Shown here: positions 1-9,010 of the stretch, one piece after another
Position numbering within the stretch: the stretch's first letter is position 1
Layout of the letters: every line of letters begins with the position of its first letter
Assembly (NCBI RefSeq): GCF_040438885.1
Contig: NZ_CP159218.1
Span: 806,001-870,000 of the forward strand
DNA: 64,000 nucleotides
Reading direction: 5' to 3'
Source: Nakamurella sp. A5-74
Lineage (GTDB): Bacteria; Actinomycetota; Actinomycetes; Mycobacteriales; Nakamurellaceae
Translations under genes and position numbers: made by a program
The notes under the pieces: model-generated
What the model saw: only the letters and a program-made list of their open reading frames with translations
Told to the model about the DNA's origin: nothing
Databases searched by the model: none

Positions 1-294
1 CTGACTGCGCTGCAGCGCAGCGATGACGGAGACCACGGTGCCCTCGGCGAGATTCTGGCCCGGGGCATGCTCGACAACCTGAACCGATTCATCGTTCCGG
101 CGGTTGCCGGCCCGGCCCGGCTGGTACCACTGGCTGCGCTGGCCGACGCCGAGTTCTCGGTGGCCGCCCTCCGACAAGCAGCCCAGCGAGGGCGACTCGA
201 AGCCGTCCAGAGCGCAGATGGTGTGTGGCGCAGTACCCGAGCTGCCGTAGCCCACTACGCAGTCGTCAAAGGTCAACGCGGGGGTCCCGGATGA
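1..294 (+). CDS. C-terminal part of a Fic-like/restriction-locus accessory protein (5' end outside window)
   Basis: The reading frame is open from the first base, so the gene starts upstream of the window. The last ~97 residues are visible. They include the stretch NLNRFIVPAVAGPARLVPL followed by a small helical segment (ALRQAAQRGRLEAVQ, then WRSTRAAVAHY) that looks like a compact helix-turn-helix. From memory this resembles the C-terminal region of actinobacterial Fic/Doc-related proteins that sit in type I restriction loci, but the Fic motif itself is not in the window. Its stop overlaps the start of the HsdR-like gene (ATGA at 291-294), so the two are translationally coupled. The family assignment is tentative; that it is a real coding region is well supported. 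Confidence 0.5.
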   Translation: MTALQRSDDGDHGALGEILARGMLDNLNRFIVPAVAGPARLVPLAALADAEFSVAALRQAAQRGRLEAVQSADGVWRSTRAAVAHYAVVKGQRGGPG

Positions 295-3200
295 GCAACT
301 TCGCCTTTCTCAGGACGGCGATGCCGTCGGTATACGGCGACTGCGCCAGAGCCGAGTCGTACCTCAGCAGCGACCCGCGGTCGGTGTGTTTCTACAGTCG
401 GCGCGCCATCGAGCTGCTGGTCGAGCGGCTGTACGACGTGCTGGATCTCCCGCAGCCGTACAAGAAGGACCTGGCTGCCCGCACGGATGCGCCGGGGTTC
501 AAGAAGATCACCGGTCTCGGAATCACCCAGAAGCTGACGTTGATCCGGATGATGGGCAACAACGCTGTCCACAAGAGCCAGCCGATCTCGCCGCACACCG
601 CGCTCCAGGTCGTGCAGCAGCTGTTCGATGTGATGGTCTGGGCGACCTTCCACCACTCGGCTGCTCCGCAGCTTTCGCCGACCGGGTCCCAGTTCGACCC
701 GGCGCTGGCCGCCAAGGCCGCACCGCTCAGCCGCGACGAGATCGGCGCGCTGTTCCAGAAATTCAAGGTCCAGGACGAAGCCCACGCCCAACAGCTGGCT
801 GCGAAGAACGATCTGCTGCTCGCCCACGAGGCCGAGATCGCGAAGCTGCGAGCGCAGATCGCGGCCGCGCAGGCGGCGAACCAGAAGGTCGACGATCACG
901 ACTACTCCGAGGCGGAAACTCGGGATCTGTTCATCGATCTGATGCTGAACGAGGCGGGCTGGCCGCTCGTGGACAAACAGAATCGCGAGTATCCCGTCAC
1001 CGGTATGCCCAACGGGCCGGGCAAGGGATTTGTCGACTACGTGCTGTGGGGTGCTGACGGGCTGCCGCTCGCGGTGGTCGAGGCCAAGCGCACCACGAAA
1101 AGTGCCTTGCACGGTCAGCAGCAGGCGAAACTGTACGCAGACTGCCTCGAGCAGCAGTTCGGTCGACGACCGATCGTGTTTTACACCAACGGCTATCAGC
1201 ACTGGCTCTGGGACGACAAGGGCGGCTATCCGCCGCGGGAGATCCAGGGTTTCTACACGCGCGACGAACTGGATCTGCTGATCCAACGACGCACCACCAG
1301 GCTGCCGTTGAGCACGGGGATTGTCGATGCGGCCGTCGCCGGCCGGCCCTACCAGGTCCGCGCCATCAAGGCGGTGGGCGATGCCTTCGATCGCAAGCAG
1401 CGACAAGCCCTGCTGGTGATGGCGACCGGCTCCGGCAAGACCCGCACCGTCATCGCGCTCGTCGAACAGCTGATGAAGGCCAACTGGTGCAAGCGTGTGC
1501 TCTTCCTCGCCGACCGGACTGCGCTCGTCAACCAGGCGGCCAATGCCTTCAAGACCCACCTGCCCAGCGTGACGACCGTCAACCTGGTGACGGAGAAGGC
1601 CGTCGACGGCCGGGTGTATGTCTCCACATATCCGACGATGCTGAACCTGATCAACCAGCTCGACGGCACCCGGAAGTTCGGGCCCGGCTACTTCGACCTC
1701 ATCGTGATCGACGAGGCGCACCGCTCGGTGTACGCCAAGTACGGTGCGATCTTCGACTGGTTCGACTCGCTGCTCGTCGGACTCACAGCCACCCCCAAGG
1801 ACGAGGTCGACCACAACACGTACCGGCTCTTCCACCTGGAGGACGGTGTCCCGACAGATGCCTACAGTCTCGAAGAGGCCGTGTCCGAGGGGTATCTCGT
1901 ACCGCCCAAGGGTGTTGCGGTCGGGACGAAGTTCCTCCGACAGGGCATCAAGTACGACGACCTCTCCGATGAGGAGAAAGACGAATGGGACGCGATCGAC
2001 TGGGACGACGACGGAGCGATCCCGAGCGAGGTCGGCGCCGAGGAGATCATGCGGTTCCTGTTCAACGAGGACACCGTCGACAAAGTCCTGGGTTCGTTGA
2101 TGGCCGACGGCTACAAGGTCGCGGGCGGGGACCGGATCGGTAAGACGATCATCTTCGCCAAGAGTCAGGCCCACGCCGAGTTCATCCAGAAACGGTTCGA
2201 CCTCCAGTGGCCCGAGTATGCAGGGCATCTCGCGCGGATCATCACCCATGGGACGCCGTACGCACAGAGCCTCATCGACGACTTCTCCGTGCCCGGCAAA
2301 GACCCGCAGATCGCGATCAGCGTCGACATGCTCGACACCGGTATCGACGTTCCGGACGTGGTGAACCTGGTCTTCTTCAAGATGGTGCGCTCCAAGTCGA
2401 AGTTCTGGCAGATGATCGGCCGAGGCACCAGACTGCGCCCCGACCTCTTCGGCCCGGGCGCGGACAAGAAGGACTTCCTGGTGTTCGACTTCTGCGGCAA
2501 CCTTGAGTTCTTCAGCCAGGACCTTCCCGGATCGCAGGGCTCCCTGCAGAAGTCGTTGACCCAGCGCATCTTCGAGTCGCGGCTGGGATTGGTGACCGCG
2601 CTGGATGGTGCGCACGTCTTCGATGACCTGCGCGCCGACACCGCATCCACCCTGCGGGACTTCGTTGCGGGCATGACCTTGGACAACGTCCTGGTACGGG
2701 CGCACCGCAAGTCGGTCGAGCAGTTCGCCGCAGCTGACTCCTGGGCATCGCTCAGCAACGAGGAAGCGGCCGAGGCTCTGGAGCTGGCCGGGCTGCCATC
2801 CAGCGTCAAGGACGCCGACGAAGCGGCGAAGCGGTTCGACCTGTTGATCCTGCGGCGCCAGCTCGCGCAGCTGGAAGGCGACGCTGTGGCGGCGGAGAAG
2901 ATCCGGGAGACTGTCCAGGCGCTTGCGGTTGATCTTCTGGGCCGGACGGCGATTCCGGCGATCGCCGAGCAATCAGTCCTGCTGGAGTCGGTCGCCGGCG
3001 ATGAATGGTGGATCGACATCACGTTGCCGATGCTGGAACACGCGCGGCTCAAGCTGCGCGGTTTGATCCGGTTCGTCGAGAGGACCAAGCGAAACCCGAT
3101 CTACACCGACTTCGCGGACGAGCTGGGTGAGGCCACCGAGATCGTGCTGCCCGGCATCACCCCGGGCACGAACTTCGAACGATTCCGGGCGAAGGCGCGG

Positions 3201-3653
3201 GCATACCTGCTGGAACACGAGAACCATCTGACGCTGCAACGACTTCGACGCAACAAGCAGCTCACCGCAGAAGATCTCACGGCACTGGGTGAGCTGCTGC
3301 GGGACAGCGACAGCAGCTACCGGGTGGACATGGCATGGGTCAGCGAGTCGACCGGGGGCTTGGGGCTTTTCGTGCGATCTCTGGTCGGTCTGGACCGCGA
3401 GGCGGTGGCCGAGGCGTTCGCCGGCTACCTGGACGGCACCCGGTTCAGCATCGACCAGATCCGTTTCGTCAACCTGATCGTCGAGGAGCTCACGGCGAAC
3501 GGGGTGATGGACCCGGGAAGATTGTTCGAATCGCCGTTCACCGACCAGGCGCCCACCGGTCCGACGAGCCTGTTCCCGGAGTCCGCTGTGGTCGAGATGG
3601 CGAAAATTCTGGCTGAGGTGAAGGCGACAGCCGTACCGACGGAGGTCGCCTGA
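291..3653 (+). CDS. hsdR: Type I restriction enzyme R subunit (HsdR-like), 1120 aa
   Basis: Motor and nuclease subunit of a type I restriction-modification complex, which translocates DNA with ATP and cleaves unmodified DNA. Visible in order: an N-terminal DUF4145-like region (about residues 1-110), a coiled segment (~160-200), a PD-(D/E)xK nuclease motif (D249, then E264-A-K266), Walker A MATGSGKT (~376-383), DEAH box IDEAHRS (D474), helicase C-terminal motifs (MLDTGIDVP, QMIGRGTR) and a long C-terminal domain like EcoEI_R_C. The start at 291 is chosen because it precedes MSNFAFL and overlaps the upstream stop; a longer frame from 225 would run through the upstream gene. No hsdM or hsdS is in the window; they would be expected upstream. 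Length is typical of the family. Confidence 0.93.
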   Translation: MSNFAFLRTAMPSVYGDCARAESYLSSDPRSVCFYSRRAIELLVERLYDVLDLPQPYKKDLAARTDAPGFKKITGLGITQKLTLIRMMGNNAVHKSQPISPHTALQVVQQLFDVMVWATFHHSAAPQLSPTGSQFDPALAAKAAPLSRDEIGALFQKFKVQDEAHAQQLAAKNDLLLAHEAEIAKLRAQIAAAQAANQKVDDHDYSEAETRDLFIDLMLNEAGWPLVDKQNREYPVTGMPNGPGKGFVDYVLWGADGLPLAVVEAKRTTKSALHGQQQAKLYADCLEQQFGRRPIVFYTNGYQHWLWDDKGGYPPREIQGFYTRDELDLLIQRRTTRLPLSTGIVDAAVAGRPYQVRAIKAVGDAFDRKQRQALLVMATGSGKTRTVIALVEQLMKANWCKRVLFLADRTALVNQAANAFKTHLPSVTTVNLVTEKAVDGRVYVSTYPTMLNLINQLDGTRKFGPGYFDLIVIDEAHRSVYAKYGAIFDWFDSLLVGLTATPKDEVDHNTYRLFHLEDGVPTDAYSLEEAVSEGYLVPPKGVAVGTKFLRQGIKYDDLSDEEKDEWDAIDWDDDGAIPSEVGAEEIMRFLFNEDTVDKVLGSLMADGYKVAGGDRIGKTIIFAKSQAHAEFIQKRFDLQWPEYAGHLARIITHGTPYAQSLIDDFSVPGKDPQIAISVDMLDTGIDVPDVVNLVFFKMVRSKSKFWQMIGRGTRLRPDLFGPGADKKDFLVFDFCGNLEFFSQDLPGSQGSLQKSLTQRIFESRLGLVTALDGAHVFDDLRADTASTLRDFVAGMTLDNVLVRAHRKSVEQFAAADSWASLSNEEAAEALELAGLPSSVKDADEAAKRFDLLILRRQLAQLEGDAVAAEKIRETVQALAVDLLGRTAIPAIAEQSVLLESVAGDEWWIDITLPMLEHARLKLRGLIRFVERTKRNPIYTDFADELGEATEIVLPGITPGTNFERFRAKARAYLLEHENHLTLQRLRRNKQLTAEDLTALGELLRDSDSSYRVDMAWVSESTGGLGLFVRSLVGLDREAVAEAFAGYLDGTRFSIDQIRFVNLIVEELTANGVMDPGRLFESPFTDQAPTGPTSLFPESAVVEMAKILAEVKATAVPTEVA

Positions 3654-3713
3654 CGGCACCGAATTCCGAGGTCACGGTGAATACTGACCCTCGATCCGCA
3701 CAGGAGGGACGGG

Positions 3714-5963
3714 ATGAGCCGCACCACCGCATCGCACAGTGCTGCGCCGCAGCAGCCGGGAGAGTTCCCTGCGCTGCGTACCGGTGCCGTGCTGCCGTTC
3801 GCGGTCTGTACCGCCGTCGGTTTCGTGCTGCTGTTGTTCCCGCCCTACGAACGGGAATCCGCCGAGTACGTGATCAGCGGCTTCCTGCTCGCCGTCGTCC
3901 TGGTGGCCGCGGTGGTGCTGCCGTGGGAACGCTGGCCATCCTGGACGCACGCGATCCCGCCGCTGTCGTTCTTCCTCGTGATCGCGGTGATGCTGGATCT
4001 GTCGGGCGGATCGTCGTCGGTCCTGACGCCGATCGTGACGGTCCCGGTGCTCTGGCTCGCCCTGTTCGGCAGTCGGTGGGCACTGCATGCCGCAGCCGTG
4101 GCGACCGGTCTGCTGTTCCTGGTGCCGCTGGTGCTGATCGGGGGCGCCGACTACCCCGCGTCCGGGTGGCGCCGTGCGGTGATGTGGATGGCCGTCGTCT
4201 GGATCGTCGTTCCGTTCGTGCAGGCCGCAGTCCGTCGACTGGCCGCGAGGGAGCGCGAACTGGTCGACCTCAATGCCGACCTGGAAGCGGCCGACCGGCA
4301 GTGGCAGCTGTTCGCGAGCCAGCTGCCCGACAGCGTGGTCCTCATCGTTGACGCCGACCTGCGGTACGAGATGATTGCCGGCGCCGGGACGCTTCGGGAG
4401 CGGATGGACGGCTGGGTCGGCTCGACCCTGTTCGAGACCTCCTCCGCCGAGAACATCGCCCTGCTCGAGCCGCTCTACCGCGGCGCGCTGGCCGGGGAGC
4501 GCGGGGACGTCGAGCTGTTCGCGACGGCCAACGGACTTCTGCACGAAGTCACGGTCGTGCCGTTCGTCCACCACGGGCGCACCAGCGCCATGGTGGTGGC
4601 CTGGGACGTCAGCGCCGCCCAGAACCGGGAGGCGGAGATTCGCGGCTTCCAGGAACAACTGCAGCATCTTGCTTCCCACGATCCGTTGACCGGGTTGGCC
4701 AACCGTCGAAATTTCGACCTGGCATTGGCGGAACACCTCGCGGAGTGCGCGCGGACCGGATCCCAGGGCGCCGTGCTGATGCTCGATCTGGACCAGTTCA
4801 AGGAGGTCAACGACACCTTCGGGCACGGGGTCGGTGATCAGCTGATCGTGGAGGTCGGTCATCTGGTGCGGACCCTGCTGCCGGACTCGGACACCGTCGC
4901 CCGGCTCGGCGGCGACGAGTTCGCGATCCTGCTGCCGCGCGGTGGGAGGGCAGAGGCCGAGCAGGTGTCGCAGCGGATCGTGGAGGGCATCCGGGCGTTT
5001 GCCGCGTCCGCCGAGCAACCGTTCTCGCGTGCGCTGACCGTCAGTGTCGGGGCAGTGCTGATCAGCGAGGCCACCACCAGTGCGGCCGAGCTACTGGTGG
5101 CTGCGGACATGACGATGTACGACGCCAAGGACGCCGGTCGGGACCGTTACGAGATCTTCGACGCCAGGGACAGCACCAGTCCGCGCGCCGCCGCCCGAGT
5201 CAGCTGGGCGACCCGGATCCGGCACGCGCTGCGCGACGACCGATTCGTGTTGCATGTCCAGCCCGTCGTCGATCTGCGGACGCGGGAGGTGGCTGGGGTC
5301 GAGCTGTTGCTGCGGATGCTCGACGACGATGGGAGCCTGATCCCACCGGCCCGGTTCCTGCACGTCGCGGAACGAATGGGGCTGGCACCCGCCGTCGACC
5401 GATGGGTGATCGCGAGGGCGGTGAGGATGCTCGCAGAGACGATGGAGATCGGTCGACCGGTCGAGTTGTCGGTGAACGTCTCGGCGCACTCGCTCAATGA
5501 CCTCGACTTCGTCGATGGCATCGAGGAGCTGGTCCGGGCGGCCGGAGTCGATCCCCAGCACCTCGTCTTCGAGATCACCGAAACCGCGGCGATCGCGAAC
5601 ATGGAGCGGGCTCGTAGCTTCGCAGACCGACTGCACGCCCTCGGCTGCCGGCTCGCCCTGGACGACTTCGGCGCCGGTCACGCATCGTTCTACTACCTCA
5701 AGCATCTGCCGTTCGACTTCATCAAGATCGACGGTGAGTTCGTCCGCTCGTGTACCACCGACACCTTCGACCGGCTGGTGATCGCCTCGGTCGTGGCCTT
5801 CAGCGCAGGGACCGGTCGACAGGTGATCGCCGAGTACGTCGGTGACGAGGCCACCGCGCTGGCCCTGCGGGACATGCACGTCGACTTCGGGCAGGGATTT
5901 CATCTGGGAAGGCCCGTTCCGTGGGAGGACTTCTTGCGGGACAACGGGATCGGCGGATCCTGA
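3714..5963 (+). CDS. Membrane-bound GGDEF-EAL protein (cyclic-di-GMP turnover), 749 aa
   Basis: Predicted to make and/or degrade cyclic di-GMP at the membrane. The first ~180 residues hold about five or six hydrophobic segments, then a short coiled linker, a PAS-like segment (~190-300), a GGDEF domain with intact GGDEF at 399-403, and an EAL domain. The allosteric I-site arginine (RxxD) is replaced: the sequence is P390-D-S-D393. The EAL signature reads ELLLR (E530 kept). DDFG (650-653), the ITE and KID motifs are present, but the usual AEGVE is AEYVG, so phosphodiesterase activity is uncertain. A strong ribosome site (AGGAGGG) lies 5-6 bases before ATG 3714. The gene is monocistronic, in a 60-bp gap after hsdR. 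Confidence 0.92.
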   Translation: MSRTTASHSAAPQQPGEFPALRTGAVLPFAVCTAVGFVLLLFPPYERESAEYVISGFLLAVVLVAAVVLPWERWPSWTHAIPPLSFFLVIAVMLDLSGGSSSVLTPIVTVPVLWLALFGSRWALHAAAVATGLLFLVPLVLIGGADYPASGWRRAVMWMAVVWIVVPFVQAAVRRLAARERELVDLNADLEAADRQWQLFASQLPDSVVLIVDADLRYEMIAGAGTLRERMDGWVGSTLFETSSAENIALLEPLYRGALAGERGDVELFATANGLLHEVTVVPFVHHGRTSAMVVAWDVSAAQNREAEIRGFQEQLQHLASHDPLTGLANRRNFDLALAEHLAECARTGSQGAVLMLDLDQFKEVNDTFGHGVGDQLIVEVGHLVRTLLPDSDTVARLGGDEFAILLPRGGRAEAEQVSQRIVEGIRAFAASAEQPFSRALTVSVGAVLISEATTSAAELLVAADMTMYDAKDAGRDRYEIFDARDSTSPRAAARVSWATRIRHALRDDRFVLHVQPVVDLRTREVAGVELLLRMLDDDGSLIPPARFLHVAERMGLAPAVDRWVIARAVRMLAETMEIGRPVELSVNVSAHSLNDLDFVDGIEELVRAAGVDPQHLVFEITETAAIANMERARSFADRLHALGCRLALDDFGAGHASFYYLKHLPFDFIKIDGEFVRSCTTDTFDRLVIASVVAFSAGTGRQVIAEYVGDEATALALRDMHVDFGQGFHLGRPVPWEDFLRDNGIGGS

Positions 5964-5979
5964 CCGAGCGGCTCACTGC

Positions 5980-7494
5980 TCAGACCGCGTCAAGATCGTG
6001 GTGTTCCTCGGCGGTTCGCGAATCGTCCATGGTGAGTGCGCCGAGAACGGCGACCACCCCGACCAGCACCATCAGCGCCAGGTAGGCAACGCGTTCCCCG
6101 TGGAAGTAGGAGCTCACGAGTGCAGGACTCCAGGCACCGAGCGGGAGCACCGTCACCACCAGCGCGGCGATGAGCGTGCCCACCAGGGCGGTACCGATGC
6201 TGGTGCCGACCTCCTGAGCGGTGTCGTTGAGGGCTGCTCCGAGCGATGTCCGGTTGCTCGGCATCGCGTCGATGAGACCTACTGCGCAGATCGTCATCAC
6301 CGTGCGCAGACCGACGGTCATGATCACCATGCCGACGGCGATCATCAGGTAGCCGTGGTCGACGGCCCAGGACAACCAGGCCAGTGAGACGGTCAACGAC
6401 ACTGCGCCGATCAGGCAGGCCACCCGACGGCCGTAGCGCGCCACGAGCAGTTCTGTCAGCGGGGTGGCGGCCAGCATGGTCAGGATGAAAGGCAGGTTGG
6501 CCAGACCCGCTCGGATAGGGCTCCAGCCGTAGGCGTACTGGAAGTGCAGGACGAGGCTGAACAGCACGCCGATCATCGCCATCGAGGTGCCGAGCTGAGC
6601 CAGGGCCGCCCCGCGGATCGTCCTGTCGTGCAACAGGTGCAGGTCCAGCATCGGGAAAGCGGCCCTCCGTTCGCGCACGACGAAGCCGATGCCGGCAGCG
6701 ATCGCACCGCTCGCCGAGAGCAGGGTCGGTACGGACAGCCAGCCGTGCTCGACGCCGCTGGTCAGCGTGTAACAGGCGAGGCCGATCCCGAGGATGGTGA
6801 GCGCGGCGCCGGGGATGTCCAGAACGTCGCGCGTGAGGTCCTCAGGACGGTCGGGATCGACTCCGAGCCGGACACCGAGGAACGCGATCAACGCGATGGG
6901 GGCGTTGATGAGCAGCAGCCACTGCCAGCTGACGTGGGTGAGCGCTGTCCCGCCGAGCAGCGGCCCGAGGATGAAGCCGCTCATTCCGACGACGATCATC
7001 ACCGTCATGGCGCGCATCCGCAGCGCCTGGTCATCGAACAGGCGGAAGACCAGTGAGTTGGTGATCGGCGCCGTCGCCGCCGCCGCGATTCCGAGACCTG
7101 CCCGCAGGGCGATCAACTCGCCGGTGGTCGTGACCGCAAGCACGAGCAAGCTCATCAGGCCGAACGCGGTCAGCCCGACCTGCAGAACCCGCCTGCGGCC
7201 GAACCGGTCGGCGATGGAGCCGGCGGTCAGCAACAGGCCGCCGAAGGTGAGCGAGTAGGCCCCGGTGATCCACTGCAGAGACGTGGTGCTGCCCTGCAGG
7301 TCGCGTCCGATGGTCGGCAACGCAATCGTCAAGAGGGTGTTGTCGACCATCTCGACGAAGAAGGCCAGGCAGAGTGCTGCGAGCGGGATCCAGGCGGCCC
7401 GCAGTGAGGGGTAGGAGCGCGACCCCGTGGTCGTGGCGGGATCGGTCGGCACAGCGTCGGCCGCGGCAGGTGAGGGGGATTTCGGTGTGGTCAT
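5980..7494 (-). CDS. MFS drug/multidrug exporter of the DHA2 (14-TM) type, 504 aa
   Basis: Proton-driven export of drugs or other small molecules across the cytoplasmic membrane. The protein has the length and hydrophobic pattern of 14-helix DHA2 transporters, with EMVDNTLLTIALPTIGRDL in helix 1 and the GSIADRFGRRRVL loop after helix 2 (motif A). The start MTTPKSP at 7494 is chosen over longer in-frame starts because GGAGG precedes it with 6-base spacing and the upstream stretch overlaps the divergent TetR gene and the operators. It ends 16 bp from the convergent GGDEF-EAL gene. It is likely repressed by the TetR protein encoded divergently at 7574. Confidence 0.93.
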   Translation of the reverse strand: MTTPKSPSPAAADAVPTDPATTTGSRSYPSLRAAWIPLAALCLAFFVEMVDNTLLTIALPTIGRDLQGSTTSLQWITGAYSLTFGGLLLTAGSIADRFGRRRVLQVGLTAFGLMSLLVLAVTTTGELIALRAGLGIAAAATAPITNSLVFRLFDDQALRMRAMTVMIVVGMSGFILGPLLGGTALTHVSWQWLLLINAPIALIAFLGVRLGVDPDRPEDLTRDVLDIPGAALTILGIGLACYTLTSGVEHGWLSVPTLLSASGAIAAGIGFVVRERRAAFPMLDLHLLHDRTIRGAALAQLGTSMAMIGVLFSLVLHFQYAYGWSPIRAGLANLPFILTMLAATPLTELLVARYGRRVACLIGAVSLTVSLAWLSWAVDHGYLMIAVGMVIMTVGLRTVMTICAVGLIDAMPSNRTSLGAALNDTAQEVGTSIGTALVGTLIAALVVTVLPLGAWSPALVSSYFHGERVAYLALMVLVGVVAVLGALTMDDSRTAEEHHDLDAV

Positions 7495-7508
7495 GAGGAA
7501 CCTCCAGT

Positions 7509-7562
7509 ATCGAACGACGTTCGATAATCGAACGTGGTTCGAACTATAGAACCCCGTTCGGT
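7509..7562. promoter_or_regulatory. Three tandem TetR-type operator palindromes in the divergent promoter
   Basis: Two near-identical palindromes, TCGAACGACGTTCGA (7510-7524, extended by A/T to 7509-7525) and TCGAACGTGGTTCGA (7528-7542), are followed by a weaker copy with the core GAACCCCGTTC (7549-7559). Centres lie at about 7517, 7535 and 7554, so they are 18-19 bp apart. They fill the gap between the MFS start (7494) and the TetR start (7574), where TATA-like hexamers (7543-7550) also lie. The arrangement fits autoregulated repression of both genes; binding itself is inferred. Confidence 0.8.
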
Positions 7563-7573
7563 AGAGTGCAACC

Positions 7574-8281
7574 ATGCCGCCGAATCGCCCAGGAGCAGCC
7601 GCCGTCCGTCGCCGTGCATCGCACTCGATGGAGGCGGTGCTGACCGAGGCCGTCAGGCTGTTGGACGAATCGGGCGAGCCGGCACTGACCTTCCGGGCGC
7701 TGGCGGCCCGGCTCGGTGGCGGAGTCGGCAGCATCTACTGGTACGTCGAGAGCAAGGACGAGCTGCTCGACCGGGCAGCCGACCACGTGCTCGCGACCGT
7801 GCTCGAGGACACCGAGCGTTTTGTCGACGCGGACGATCCGATCGATGCCCTCCGCGGGATCGGCGTCACCCTCTACGACGCCGCCGTCGTGCGACCCTGG
7901 CTGGGCAACTACTTCATGCGCAACACCGAGTTCCAACCGAACTCACTGCTGCTGTACGAGCGGATCGGTGGGCAGATCCTGCGACTCCACCTGACTGCGC
8001 GCGAGACATTCCATGCCGCGTCAGCAGTGGTGGGTTTCGTCATCGGGTTGGCAGCCGACATGGGCCAGGATCCCCCGCAGGAAGTGGTCAGTGGCGAGGT
8101 CGGTCGGGACGAGTACCTCGCCCGTTTCGTAGCGCAGTGGCGTTCGCTCGATCCGACTGCATATCCGTTCCTGCACACGATCATCGACGAGTTCGAGGGC
8201 CACGACGATGCCGATCAGTTCCGGGCAGGCTTCGACCTGCTGCTGGACGGGTTGCGCCGGCAGGCGGCCAGGGAGCGCTGA
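7574..8281 (+). CDS. TetR-family transcriptional repressor, 235 aa
   Basis: Ligand-responsive repressor. Residues ~15-60 form a TetR-type helix-turn-helix: an AVRLLDESGEPALTFRALAA helix-1/2 pattern followed by GGGVGSIYWYVESKDEL, the usual recognition helix and 'Y.Y..SK..L' signature. The rest is the variable ligand-binding, dimerisation region (TetR_C-like). It is divergent from the MFS exporter with three palindromes between them, so the likely role is control of that pump and of itself. No strong ribosome site precedes ATG 7574; the start is set by the domain boundary. The gene converges on the HIT gene with a 19-bp gap. Confidence 0.9.
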   Translation: MPPNRPGAAAVRRRASHSMEAVLTEAVRLLDESGEPALTFRALAARLGGGVGSIYWYVESKDELLDRAADHVLATVLEDTERFVDADDPIDALRGIGVTLYDAAVVRPWLGNYFMRNTEFQPNSLLLYERIGGQILRLHLTARETFHAASAVVGFVIGLAADMGQDPPQEVVSGEVGRDEYLARFVAQWRSLDPTAYPFLHTIIDEFEGHDDADQFRAGFDLLLDGLRRQAARER

Positions 8282-8300
8282 GCTCCTGCCTGGTGGCCGC

Positions 8301-8786
8301 TCACGACGGTGGGGTCAATCCCGCTCGCAGTCGCTCAGCCCATCCGGCCCGCACCGCGGCGTCGATCCAGGCTGTGTCGTCGTGCCGGCGGTACAGCTCG
8401 TCGCCTGCGTACCGCGGGAAGACGTGGACATGGACGTGCCACAGATCCTGGTCGCCGGCCGGCTCGTTGTGCTGGCGAATCGAGATCCCGTCGCAGCCGT
8501 AGGAGCTGTGCATCGCCACAGCGACCCGTTGCACGAGGCCGAACAGCGCAGCGTTCTGCGCGACAGACAGGCCGTACAGGTTCTCGACGTGATCCGTGTT
8601 GCACACCAACGCATTTCCGGGTTGATCCACCCAGGCCTTCGGCGAGATCCGGGCGAAGGCAAGCGGTTCGACGGCGACGAGGTCGCTCGCGCGGTTCCAT
8701 TCGTTCTCGACACCGACCAGCAGGGCGCAGAGCGGGCAGTGGTAGCCATCGGGTTCGTGTGAGGCTTCCATTCCGTGGACCGGCAT
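8301..8786 (-). CDS. HIT-family nucleotide hydrolase, 161 aa
   Basis: Predicted Ap4A/AMP-type hydrolase or transferase of the histidine triad family. The catalytic triad is intact in DLWHVHVHVFPRY near residues 117-129. An N-terminal CPLC pair (residues ~17-20) resembles the metal-binding cysteines seen in some HIT proteins. ATG 8786 is preceded by GAGG with 6-base spacing; an internal ATG at 8771 would only remove five residues. It is downstream of the S4-domain gene on the same strand (8-bp gap) and may be the last gene of that operon. The exact nucleotide substrate cannot be told from sequence. Confidence 0.9.
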   Translation of the reverse strand: MPVHGMEASHEPDGYHCPLCALLVGVENEWNRASDLVAVEPLAFARISPKAWVDQPGNALVCNTDHVENLYGLSVAQNAALFGLVQRVAVAMHSSYGCDGISIRQHNEPAGDQDLWHVHVHVFPRYAGDELYRRHDDTAWIDAAVRAGWAERLRAGLTPPS

Positions 8787-8794
8787 CGCCGACC

Positions 8795-9010
8795 TCAGCT
8801 GACGCGGACCGCGATGCCGTCGAAGACCACGACATCGCCGCGGTGCAGCTGACGTCCGCGGCGGGTGTCGACCTCGCCGTTCACCGTCACTGCGCCGTCG
8901 GCCAGCAGCGGTCGCACGTCCGCGCCATTGTCGACCGCGCCGGCCAACTTCAGCAATTGTCCGAGGCGGATCATGTCGCCGGTGATACTCACGTCTTCCA
9001 TGAGGCTCAT
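8795..9010 (-). CDS. Small S4-domain RNA-binding protein (YbcJ-like), 71 aa
   Basis: Almost the whole protein is one S4 RNA-binding fold: IRLGQLLKLAGAVDNGADV, then LADGAVTVNGEVDTRRGRQL and GDVVVFDG. Proteins of this size bind structured RNA, possibly ribosomal, but no specific role is proven for this subfamily. The ATG at 9010 overlaps the stop of the upstream membrane-protein gene (ATGA), which places it in the long coupled operon starting at 12279. Longer in-frame starts would overlap that gene completely. Confidence 0.88.
   Translation of the reverse strand: MSLMEDVSITGDMIRLGQLLKLAGAVDNGADVRPLLADGAVTVNGEVDTRRGRQLHRGDVVVFDGIAVRVS

Noticed and set aside
273-2972. Long open frame on the strand opposite hsdR
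   Set aside because: High-GC coding DNA often leaves long antisense frames open. The plus strand has complete HsdR motifs; the minus translation has no recognisable domain. The same applies to long antisense frames at 15563-18379 and 26935-30714.
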